Shown here one piece after another: positions 25,733-33,372 of a stretch of 64,000 bases of DNA; the stretch's first letter is position 1; each line of letters starts with the position of its first letter. The translations under genes were made by a program, and so were the position numbers. The notes beneath the pieces are model-generated. The model saw only the letters and a list, made by a program, of their open reading frames with translations, ran no database searches and was not told the DNA's origin. The stretch comes from RGIG995 sp045603745 (GTDB taxonomy: Bacteria; Bacillota; Clostridia; Oscillospirales; UBA644). The stretch is from NCBI GenBank assembly GCA_045603745.1, contig JAZUMQ010000037.1, positions 62,001 through 126,000 on the forward strand. The letters are read 5' to 3'.

Positions 25733-26425
25733 TCATTCAATCCCCAAGGCGTCTTTTGCAAGGCGGTCTGCCATTTCATTGTACTTGACGCCGGTGTGAG
25801 CGGCAATCTTTTCAAAGGTAACGGAGAGAACGCTCCGATAGGCTTCCGTTGCGGCCACGTACTCCTTTGCTACGAAAGACGAGGCTTTCCATTCTCCCTT
25901 GAACCAAGCGGCAATGCCGTTATAATCATGGCAGATCCGGACGTTTTTGTACCCCATTTCTTCCGCCCGCTTCAGGGCGGTCAACGTAGCGCGCAGTTCC
26001 CCCGCAACGTTTCGGGCGGTCACGGCCTCCGGGTGGTTTCCCCAACCGTTTTCGCAAATTTCCCGGCCGTCGTCGGTTAAAAGCACGCACCCAAAACCGT
26101 AGCGCATGGTTTTCGCATCGTAACTGCCGTCCACAAAGGCAACCAATGTCCCTTTCGGAACTTCATATCTCTCATCGTCGACGGTTTCGTCAGACTTCAT
26201 CTTTTTCTCCCGAGCCAATTCGGGCAGAAGAAAACGCTCTCCGTCTGGCAAAACCGCTACGGGTCCACCGTCGGCGTTCAAGAATTCTTCCGCCTGCTCC
26301 CGCGTAGGAAAGGATTTGTATTTCGCACCTTTGATTCCAAAAATCAGCGGCTCACATTCCGCCCAAGTACGGTAGATTCCGGGAGCGACTCCCACCCGGA
26401 CGGCATAAAACTTCGCTCCTGCCAT
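25733..26425 (-). CDS. Ribonuclease H with N-terminal viroplasmin domain
   Basis: The protein (230 aa) has an N-terminal viroplasmin/caulimovirus-VI-like domain (about 1-50, FYAVRVGVAPGIYRTWAECE), which in RNase H1 enzymes binds RNA-DNA hybrids. A linker precedes the RNase H fold (about 88-228). The catalytic acids appear as FVDGSYD (Asp near 94), GELRATLTAL (Glu near 141), HDYNG (Asp near 165) and the late AHTGVKYNEMAD (Asp near 222). It removes RNA from RNA-DNA hybrids in the cytosol. AAGGAG precedes the ATG. It has convergent and divergent neighbours and stands alone. Confidence 0.85.
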   Translation of the reverse strand: MAGAKFYAVRVGVAPGIYRTWAECEPLIFGIKGAKYKSFPTREQAEEFLNADGGPVAVLPDGERFLLPELAREKKMKSDETVDDERYEVPKGTLVAFVDGSYDAKTMRYGFGCVLLTDDGREICENGWGNHPEAVTARNVAGELRATLTALKRAEEMGYKNVRICHDYNGIAAWFKGEWKASSFVAKEYVAATEAYRSVLSVTFEKIAAHTGVKYNEMADRLAKDALGIE

Positions 26426-26436
26426 AAATTCTCCTT

Positions 26437-26474
26437 AAAAAAAGGCCTTGCAAAGAAAAGCGCTTTGCAAAACC
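26437..26474 (-). terminator. Hairpin with T-run upstream of the RNase H gene
   Basis: On the minus strand GGTTTTGCAAAG pairs with CTTTGCAAGGCC (12 bp with G-U pairs), followed by seven T. It lies only 12 bp before the RNase H start, so it could be a second terminator for rpmB or an attenuator for RNase H. Confidence 0.55.
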
Positions 26475-26499
26475 TCCAAACCTTTTTTCATTTCTACCG

Positions 26500-26544
26500 A
26501 AAAACAAGACAGCACAGCGGACGGAATATTCCGCACGTCTGTGC
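26500..26544 (-). terminator. rpmB terminator
   Basis: On the minus strand GCACAG (26544-26539) and CTGTGC (26517-26512) enclose an inner palindrome CGGAATATTCCG, making a long stem. A T-run follows (TTGTTTTT). It lies 30 bp after the rpmB stop. Confidence 0.6.
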
Positions 26545-26574
26545 CGTTATGCTCTGTTTCGGTTGTTCACTTAA

Positions 26575-26763
26575 TCAGACCGCTCTCTGGACCTTACCGG
26601 AACGCAGGCAGGCAGTGCAAGCGTAAACGTGCTTCGTCTGACCGTTAACGACAGCCTTGACACGTCTGACATTGGGTTTCCAAGTGCGGTTGGAACGTCT
26701 GTGGGAGTGAGAAACCTTGATGCCGAAAGCGACATCCTTGCCACAGTAATCACATTTTGCCAT
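26575..26763 (-). CDS. rpmB: 50S ribosomal protein L28
   Basis: The start is MAKCDYCGK at 26763, with GGAGGTGG 7 bases upstream; longer frames add unrelated residues. The 62-aa protein has the L28 pattern (SHSHRRSNRTWKPN near residue 18) and two CxxC pairs (CDYC and CTAC), so it is the zinc-ribbon type. L28 is a component of the large ribosomal subunit. The gene is monocistronic with a promoter at 26807 and a hairpin terminator downstream. Confidence 0.93.
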   Translation of the reverse strand: MAKCDYCGKDVAFGIKVSHSHRRSNRTWKPNVRRVKAVVNGQTKHVYACTACLRSGKVQRAV

Positions 26764-26806
26764 TCTTTCCACCTCCAAGCGTGTGTTTGTTCATTCAGCA
26801 CGCATT

Positions 26807-26835
26807 ATTATAGCAAAAAAAACGGCGGATTGCAA
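26807..26835 (-). promoter_or_regulatory. rpmB: rpmB promoter
   Basis: Minus strand TTGCAA (26835-26830), 17-bp spacer, perfect TATAAT (26812-26807), 43 bp before the start. Confidence 0.7.
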
Positions 26836-26888
26836 TACACTTAACAAAAAATTCATAAATTTGTCGGAAGCTGCCCGGGGCAAGGGGG

Positions 26889-26917
26889 TTGAAAAAGGCG
26901 TGAAAATATGTTATTAT
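26889..26917 (+). promoter_or_regulatory. Promoter of the smc operon
   Basis: TTGAAA (26889-26894), 17-bp spacer, TATTAT (26912-26917), 36 bp before the TTG start. A second TATAAT at 26935 has no -35 partner and lies too near the gene. Confidence 0.5.
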
Positions 26918-26953
26918 ATTTAAGTATAATTTATTTAAAAAGAGGGAACTATT

Positions 26954-29900
26954 TTGCCGAACGAAACCATTGCCGGAACCGTCCTTCCCGAAAACCGTCT
27001 GCGTCGCTTGGAATTGCAGGGGTTTAAATCCTTTCCGGACAAAACCGTCATCGAATTCCGCGAAGGAATCACCGCCATCGTAGGACCCAACGGAAGCGGA
27101 AAGAGTAATATTGCCGACGCCTTGCGTTGGGTTTTGGGAGAAACCTCTACGAAAACCCTGCGGGGCGCGAAAATGGAAGACGTTATCTTTAACGGAACGA
27201 AAGAACGCAAACCCATGGGATATGCGGAAGTTTCCATCGTGTTGGATAACGCCGACCACATGTTTGACATTGACTATACCGAAATCGTCGTTACCCGCCG
27301 CTTTTATCGGTCGGGGGACAGTGAATATCTGCTCAATCGAGCCCCGGTACGTCTGCGGGATATTCGGGAATTGTTTCGAGACACAGGGCTTGGCAGAGAC
27401 GGATATTCGGTCATCGGTCAGGGCATGATCACCGAAATTATCAAGGCAAAGCCCGCCGATCGCCGTTTTTTGTTTGAAGAAGCCGCCGGCATCGCCGGTC
27501 TGAAATTCAAAAAAGAAGAAAGCGCCCGGAAATTGCACCAAGCAGAAGAAAACCTCGTCCGGGTGGGAGACATCATAACCGAACTTGCCGACCGTCTCCC
27601 CTCTTTGGAACACAAGTCCAAGAACGCCCGCAAATTTTTAGATTACAGTGCCGAAAAGAAAGATCTGGAACTGTTTGTGTGGCAAAAACAGTCGGAAAAA
27701 TACGCGGAAGATCTGGGCAAAGCAGTAGAAGTCAAAAAGACCTTTGACGACCAACTGGAAGCTTCCTCCGAATATTTCGCCCGGGCGGAAGAAAAGGAAG
27801 AAGAACAAAATCAAAAGATCCGTCAACTGAGCGAGGCAATGGACGAAGAACATCGCCTCAAATCCGAGACCGAAGCGCAAGCCGCCGGGGCGGACGCGGA
27901 AATTTTGGTTTTGCAAAACGACCTTGCCCACTTGAAGGAAGAAGACGAACGTTTGCGTCGGGAAGACGAACAATCCGACGCCATGAAAGCCGTCCTTACG
28001 GAAGAAAAGAACCGTACTCTTGCCGCAATTACCACCGGAGAAGAAATCGTCCGGGGGCTGGAGGCAAAGATTACTGAAGTTGCCGCCCGGAGAGATTCCT
28101 CGAAAAAGACCGAAGAAGATTTCGGAACCCAAGCGGGGAAACGCGCAGAAGAAACCGCCCAAAAGGTCGCAGAGCTGACGGCATTGCGAATCCGAAAAGC
28201 CTCGGCAGAGCAGTCTCTGTCCGACGTCAAGGCAAAATTGGACGATCTTGCACTGGACGAGCAGGATTCCGAAGAAAAACTGGCGTCTTTGAAAAAGGCA
28301 CAAAAAGAATCCAAAAATGAAGTGGACAAATTTTCGTCCATCATCAACGACAACAAAAACCGTCTGGAAGGCTATCGTCTTCGTTTTGAGAATCGAAAAA
28401 ACCAGATGGAGAAAAAAGATGCGATGCTACAGGAATTGCGCATTGCTCTTTCCAAAAAGCAAAGCCGTCTGCAATTGCTTTCCGACATGGAAAAGCATTT
28501 TGAAGGCTTTAATTTCGCCGTCCGTACCGTCATGCAGGAATCTCAGCGAGGAATTCTGAAAGGCGAAATGGCAACGGTGGCATCGGTCATTACCGTAGAC
28601 CCCAAATACGCCGCTGCGGTGGAAATTGCCCTGGGCGCCGCCATTCAAAACATCATCACCGACGACGAACAATGCGCAAAAGCCGCCATGATGATGCTGA
28701 AAAACAAAAACGCCGGACGCGCCACCTTCCTGCCCCGCACCACCATCAAAGGCAACCGCCTGACGGTGAAAGGATTGGAAGAGGAAGAAGGATACGTTGG
28801 TTTAGGGTGCGACCTGATCGACTACGATAAAAAATACGATTCGGTCATGGCATTCTTATTGGGGCGCACCGCCATTGCGGAAGATATTGACTCTGCCCTT
28901 GCAATCTCCAAACGCCACGACCGAACCTTCCGCATCGTGACGCTGGACGGTCAAGTCGTCAACGCCGGCGGATCACTGACCGGGGGTAGCTTATCTAAGA
29001 ACACCGGGATTCTGACCCGTCGCAATGAAATCGAGACCCTAACCGAAGAACTTGCAAAACAAGAAGAAAGCCTGAAGACCGCCGAAGGAGAATGGAAGGC
29101 ACTGAAGGACGAAGTTACCGATGGAGAACGACTCATCGGAGAGATCAACGCCCAATCGGAAGCCGCCCAACAAAACCGCATCAAGGCGCAGGCAGAATAC
29201 GATAATTACGCTTCCTACATTGCAGACGTCAATCGGGCAAAAGAAGAACGGAATTTGCAAAGGGAAGGATTGCATTTGCGTCAACAAGAGCTTTTGACCC
29301 AAATGGCAGACTTTGACAAACAAACGGAGGAACTGGCGACCGCAATTGCCGCCGGAGAATCCTCGGCAAAAGCCGCGGAAGAAAAACTGGCGCAATTGAA
29401 ACTGGAGCAGGAAGCCATTGCAGAAGAACTCCATCAAATTCAATTGGAGATTCTGTCCGAGCAAAAAACCATCGAACAAAACAAAACCACCGTGGCGTCC
29501 TTGGAGCAGCGGATTTTGGATTGCGGACGAAGTGGGGACGAAACCCGACTTCAACAGGAAGAAAATCGCCGTAAGACCGACGAGACCAACGCCGCCATTA
29601 CCGCCGCGGAAGAAAATAAAAATGCCCTGCTCAAGGCGGTTTCGGATTTAGCCGATAAGATCCGAACTCTTGCCGACGAGCGCAGTAAGGTCGAAGCGGA
29701 ACAAATCCGTATGCGGTCCGAACAAAAAGAGATCTACGATACCAGAGAACGGTTGACCCGGGAATCGGAACGAACTCAGGCAAGGATCGACCAATTGACC
29801 GAAGCAAACAACGCCATTCTTGCCCGGTTCTGGGACGAATACGAACTGACCCTGACCGAAGTTATCGCCATGAATCTGTCCTTTGACCTACCCACGGCAC

Positions 29901-30562
29901 GAAAACGCGCCGGAGAATTGAAAGACATGATCCGCGCTCTGGGACACGTAGACGTTTCTTCCATCGAAGAATACGCCGCCGTTAAAGAACGGCACGACAA
30001 TTTGGCGGAACAGTTTGAAGACATCAGCAAAGCAAAAGCCGAATTGGAAACCATGATCGCCGGGCTGGAAGAAGAAATGGCGAAAATTTTTGAAGAACAG
30101 TTACATACTATTAACGAAGCCTTTGCGGAGACCTTCAAAGAAATGTTCAACGGTGGGGAAGCAAAACTGCGTCTCGACGAACCGGATAACATTCTCGAAT
30201 CGGGGGTTGAGATCTACGCCGCTCCTCCGGGAAAGATCATCAAAAACCTGGTTTCCCTTTCCGGCGGGGAACAAGCCTTGACCGCCATTGCTCTGTATTT
30301 CGCCATTTTGAAGATCAAACCCTCCCCCTTCTGTCTTTTGGACGAAATCGAAGCGGCGTTGGACGACGTCAACGTCGTCCGGTATGCTTCTTACCTCCAT
30401 CGTCTCTCGACAAAGACCCAATTCGTCACCATCACCCACCGCCGGGGAACCATGGAAGAAGCGGACAAACTCTACGGCGTTACCATGGTCAACAAGGGAA
30501 TTTCCCGGGTTATCGCCATTGACGTAGACGAAGTAAGCCGCATGAATTTAGACAAGCAATAA
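26954..30562 (+). CDS. smc: Chromosome segregation protein SMC
   Basis: The protein is 1202 aa with a TTG start at 26954; GAGGGA lies 8 bases upstream. The usual SMC start corresponds to LRRLELQGFKSFPDK at residue 16, so there is a short N-terminal extension. Walker A GPNGSGKSN is near residue 42. The coiled coil (about 165-500) is followed by a hinge (about 510-680, ending in GGSLTGGS), a second coiled coil (about 690-1020), and a C-terminal head with the signature LSGGEQALTAIA near 1102 and Walker B CLLDEIEAALDD near 1126. With ScpA and ScpB it organises and separates sister chromosomes. It is the first gene of an eight-gene operon. Confidence 0.97.
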   Translation: MPNETIAGTVLPENRLRRLELQGFKSFPDKTVIEFREGITAIVGPNGSGKSNIADALRWVLGETSTKTLRGAKMEDVIFNGTKERKPMGYAEVSIVLDNADHMFDIDYTEIVVTRRFYRSGDSEYLLNRAPVRLRDIRELFRDTGLGRDGYSVIGQGMITEIIKAKPADRRFLFEEAAGIAGLKFKKEESARKLHQAEENLVRVGDIITELADRLPSLEHKSKNARKFLDYSAEKKDLELFVWQKQSEKYAEDLGKAVEVKKTFDDQLEASSEYFARAEEKEEEQNQKIRQLSEAMDEEHRLKSETEAQAAGADAEILVLQNDLAHLKEEDERLRREDEQSDAMKAVLTEEKNRTLAAITTGEEIVRGLEAKITEVAARRDSSKKTEEDFGTQAGKRAEETAQKVAELTALRIRKASAEQSLSDVKAKLDDLALDEQDSEEKLASLKKAQKESKNEVDKFSSIINDNKNRLEGYRLRFENRKNQMEKKDAMLQELRIALSKKQSRLQLLSDMEKHFEGFNFAVRTVMQESQRGILKGEMATVASVITVDPKYAAAVEIALGAAIQNIITDDEQCAKAAMMMLKNKNAGRATFLPRTTIKGNRLTVKGLEEEEGYVGLGCDLIDYDKKYDSVMAFLLGRTAIAEDIDSALAISKRHDRTFRIVTLDGQVVNAGGSLTGGSLSKNTGILTRRNEIETLTEELAKQEESLKTAEGEWKALKDEVTDGERLIGEINAQSEAAQQNRIKAQAEYDNYASYIADVNRAKEERNLQREGLHLRQQELLTQMADFDKQTEELATAIAAGESSAKAAEEKLAQLKLEQEAIAEELHQIQLEILSEQKTIEQNKTTVASLEQRILDCGRSGDETRLQQEENRRKTDETNAAITAAEENKNALLKAVSDLADKIRTLADERSKVEAEQIRMRSEQKEIYDTRERLTRESERTQARIDQLTEANNAILARFWDEYELTLTEVIAMNLSFDLPTARKRAGELKDMIRALGHVDVSSIEEYAAVKERHDNLAEQFEDISKAKAELETMIAGLEEEMAKIFEEQLHTINEAFAETFKEMFNGGEAKLRLDEPDNILESGVEIYAAPPGKIIKNLVSLSGGEQALTAIALYFAILKIKPSPFCLLDEIEAALDDVNVVRYASYLHRLSTKTQFVTITHRRGTMEEADKLYGVTMVNKGISRVIAIDVDEVSRMNLDKQ

Positions 30563-30574
30563 AGGATTAATTTT

Positions 30575-31486
30575 ATGGGATTTTTTGAAAAAATCAAAGC
30601 AGGGCTGAAGCGCACCAAAGATTCCATCGGCGAAGGATTGAACGGCATTTTTGCCACCTTTCGCAAAGTCGACGAAGATCTGCTGGAAGAACTGGAAGAA
30701 CTGCTGATTTTAGCCGACGTTGGATTTGAAACCACCGAAAAGATCATTGACGCGTTGCGGAATCGGGCAAAGAAAGAAAACATTGATTCTGCCGAAAAGC
30801 TCCACAAGGCGCTGGAAGAAATTTTGGTGGAATTCATGGAAGGGGATCATTCCTTCCACCTTTCCACAAAACCCTCGGTTCTTTTGGTTGTTGGAGTCAA
30901 CGGAGTCGGAAAAACCACGACCATCGGAAAATATGCAAACAAACTGAAAAACGAAGGGAAATCCGTCTTGATCGCCGCCGCTGACACCTTCCGTGCCGCC
31001 GCCATCGAACAGTTGGAAGTGTGGGCGGATCGGGCAGAAGCACAGATCGTTCGCCACGCCGAAGGATCGGATCCCGCCGCCGTGGTCTACGACGGGATCA
31101 AAGCCGCCGAAAGCCGGGGGATTGACGTCCTGATCTGCGATACGGCGGGACGTCTTCACAACAAAAAGAACCTGATGGAAGAATTAAGCAAGATCATGCG
31201 GATCATCAATCGGGAACTGCCCGACGCCGACAAAGAAGTCCTTTTGGTTCTCGACGCCACCACCGGAACCAATGCGGTGGAACAGGCGAAATATTTCAAC
31301 GACGTCGTACCTCTGACCGGAATCGTTTTGACCAAACTGGACGGAACGGCAAAGGGCGGAGTCACCTTGGCGGTCAAAGACGTGACCGGAATTCCCATCA
31401 AACTGGTTTGCGTGGGAGAACAGATCGACGATCTGCAATATTTTGAACCGGAAGCCTTTGCAAAAGCACTCATTGAAAGCAACTGA
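30575..31486 (+). CDS. ftsY: Signal recognition particle receptor FtsY
   Basis: The 303-aa protein has the N (helical) domain up to about residue 90 and the SRP GTPase domain with GVNGVGKTTT near 107, the DTFRAAA motif near 137, DTAGR near 189 and TKLDGTAKGG near 250. It lacks the long acidic A domain of E. coli FtsY, as is normal in Bacillota. It docks SRP-ribosome complexes at the membrane. AAAGGA lies before the ATG, 12 bases after smc. The smc-ftsY order is common in Bacillota. Confidence 0.96.
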   Translation: MGFFEKIKAGLKRTKDSIGEGLNGIFATFRKVDEDLLEELEELLILADVGFETTEKIIDALRNRAKKENIDSAEKLHKALEEILVEFMEGDHSFHLSTKPSVLLVVGVNGVGKTTTIGKYANKLKNEGKSVLIAAADTFRAAAIEQLEVWADRAEAQIVRHAEGSDPAAVVYDGIKAAESRGIDVLICDTAGRLHNKKNLMEELSKIMRIINRELPDADKEVLLVLDATTGTNAVEQAKYFNDVVPLTGIVLTKLDGTAKGGVTLAVKDVTGIPIKLVCVGEQIDDLQYFEPEAFAKALIESN

Positions 31487-31503
31487 TTTTTAGGAGAGAA
31501 CTT

Positions 31504-31818
31504 ATGCTGACAAGCAAACAACGAGCCTACCTGAGAGGACTTGCCAATTCCATGAACGATCTGTTCCAAGTGGGAAAAGGCGGAATCACCGAAAACCTCA
31601 TCACTCAAACCGACGAAGCGCTGGAAGCCCGGGAATTAATCAAGCTCCGGTGTCTGGAAACCGCCGGAATCACCAGCCGGGAAGCGGCGGATATTTTAGC
31701 CGACAAGTGCCGTGCCAATCCGGTGCAGGTTATTGGCAGTAAATTTATTTTGTACCGCCCCGCGTCCGACCCGAAAAAGCGGAAGATTGAACTTCCTGCG
31801 GAGAAAAAGAGAAAATGA
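31504..31818 (+). CDS. YhbY-family CRM-domain RNA-binding protein
   Basis: The 104-aa protein has the CRM domain with LTSKQRAYLRGLAN at the start, FQVGKGGITENL near 24 (the GxxG-type loop), and VIGSKFILYR near 81. Such proteins bind pre-50S ribosomal subunits. AGGAG lies 9 bases upstream. Its stop overlaps the start of the next gene (ATGA). Confidence 0.9.
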   Translation: MLTSKQRAYLRGLANSMNDLFQVGKGGITENLITQTDEALEARELIKLRCLETAGITSREAADILADKCRANPVQVIGSKFILYRPASDPKKRKIELPAEKKRK

Positions 31819-33017
31819 GCCGTATCGGCATCTTTGGGGGAACCTTTGCCCCCTTTCACAAGGGACACAAACAAGCTTTGATCGCCTTTATAGACCTTGC
31901 GCAGATCGACACTTGCCTCGTCATTCCTTCGGGAACCCCACCTCATAAGACGAAAACCGTACTTTTTACCGACGAGCAACGGCTTGCGATGACCAAGTGT
32001 GCCTGCGAAAGCATCGAAAAAGTCGCGGTCTGCGATTGGGAAATCCGCAAAGAAGGCAGAAGTTATACCTGCGAAACCTTGCACTGGCTGAAAGAACAAT
32101 ACCCCAACGATACTCTGATCTTGTACGTGGGGTCGGATATGTTACTGACCCTACAGGACTGGTATCGCCCGGAAGAAATTTTCGCTTTGGCTCAGATTGC
32201 CGCTTTTTCTCGCACGGGAACGGATTTAGAAATCCTGAACACCCACGCCGAAACCCTGAAAAAACAATTTCCCAGGGCTGTCATCACCGTTTATCGGGAA
32301 CCGCCCTTTGCCGTATCTTCCACCGAAATTCGGGAAAAATGGGAACGGGGAGAAGATTTGTCTCCCCTGCTTCCTGCAGAAGTAAATCAATATTTAACGC
32401 TGCTGCGGTACGAAAATTTCTTGCGCACCCGATTGTCAGAGCATCGGTTTCGCCATTCTCTGGGGGTTATGAAAGAAGCGGAAACTCTGGCGAAGATCCA
32501 TGGGGCAGATGCAAACAAAGCTCGAATTGCGGGGCTTTTGCACGATATGACCAAGGAATATTCCAAAGAAGAGCATTTTCGCCTTTTCGAGAAATATCGG
32601 GTTGAATTAGATGAAAATCTGAAAAACAACAAAAACCTTTGGCACGCCGTCTCCGCCTCGGTGGATATTACCGAAACTTTCGGCATCACCGACCCGGAAA
32701 TCGCCTCGGCAATTCGTTATCACACCACCGGAAAGGCAAATATGACTTTGCTGGAGACGATCCTCTATATCGCGGATCTGACCGACGAAACGAGAGATTA
32801 CGACGACGTGGACTTTTATCGCGCCCTTGCCCACGAAAACGTGGAAAAAGCCGCCTTGATCGCCATGAGTTGGTGCAAAGACGACGTGGAACGGCGGGGA
32901 TTGGAAGTCCATAAAGATATGATCGAAGGCATTGCATGGCTGACCGAACGATACCCCGACATTACCGAAGAAACCGAAAAAACACGCATGAAATACCCTA
33001 TGAAAGGATCATTATAA
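31815..33017 (+). CDS. nadD: Fusion of NadD (nicotinate-nucleotide adenylyltransferase) and YqeK-type HD hydrolase
   Basis: The 400-aa protein carries two enzymes. Residues about 1-198 are NadD: IGIFGGTFAPFHKGH at the start (nucleotidyltransferase HxGH motif) and SSTEIRE near 174. NadD makes deamido-NAD from nicotinate mononucleotide and ATP. Residues about 205-390 are a YqeK-like HD domain: HRFRHSLGV near 212, LLHDMTKEY near 239 and IRYHTTG near 296, a metal-dependent hydrolase of diadenosine tetraphosphate. In Bacillus subtilis these are separate adjacent genes. No stop or frameshift is seen at the junction, so the fusion is real. The last base of its stop is the first base of the rsfS start (TAATG). 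Confidence 0.92.
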   Translation: MSRIGIFGGTFAPFHKGHKQALIAFIDLAQIDTCLVIPSGTPPHKTKTVLFTDEQRLAMTKCACESIEKVAVCDWEIRKEGRSYTCETLHWLKEQYPNDTLILYVGSDMLLTLQDWYRPEEIFALAQIAAFSRTGTDLEILNTHAETLKKQFPRAVITVYREPPFAVSSTEIREKWERGEDLSPLLPAEVNQYLTLLRYENFLRTRLSEHRFRHSLGVMKEAETLAKIHGADANKARIAGLLHDMTKEYSKEEHFRLFEKYRVELDENLKNNKNLWHAVSASVDITETFGITDPEIASAIRYHTTGKANMTLLETILYIADLTDETRDYDDVDFYRALAHENVEKAALIAMSWCKDDVERRGLEVHKDMIEGIAWLTERYPDITEETEKTRMKYPMKGSL

Positions 33018-33367
33018 TGGAAAACACGCTGAAAACCATCGTTAAAGCATTGGACGAGAAAAAAGCCGTAGACATCAAAGTCTTAAAGATCGACGACATC
33101 ACTTCCCTGTGCGATCATTTCGTCATCTGCAACGGCACGTCCACCACCCACGTCAAGACCCTTGCCGATGAATGTGAGGTTGCCACTGACAAAATCGGAT
33201 TCAAGGTTCGCAACCGGGAAGGAATGGACTCCGGCAGTTGGATCCTATTGGATTACGGCGACGTGATCGTTCATATTTACAACAAAGACACCCGGAACTT
33301 CTACAACTTGGAAAAAGTGTGGAAAGACGGAATTGAAATTGAAATCAACGACCTTTTGGAGGATTGA
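33017..33367 (+). CDS. rsfS: Ribosomal silencing factor RsfS
   Basis: The 116-aa protein begins MENTLKTIVKALDEKKAVDI and contains CDHFVICNGTSTTHV near residue 32 and SGSWILLDYGDVIVHIY near 75, all typical of RsfS/Iojap. It binds L14 and blocks subunit joining when nutrients are short. AAAGGA lies 8 bases upstream. The start overlaps the nadD/yqeK stop. Confidence 0.93.
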   Translation: MENTLKTIVKALDEKKAVDIKVLKIDDITSLCDHFVICNGTSTTHVKTLADECEVATDKIGFKVRNREGMDSGSWILLDYGDVIVHIYNKDTRNFYNLEKVWKDGIEIEINDLLED

Positions 33368-33372
33368 GCAAT

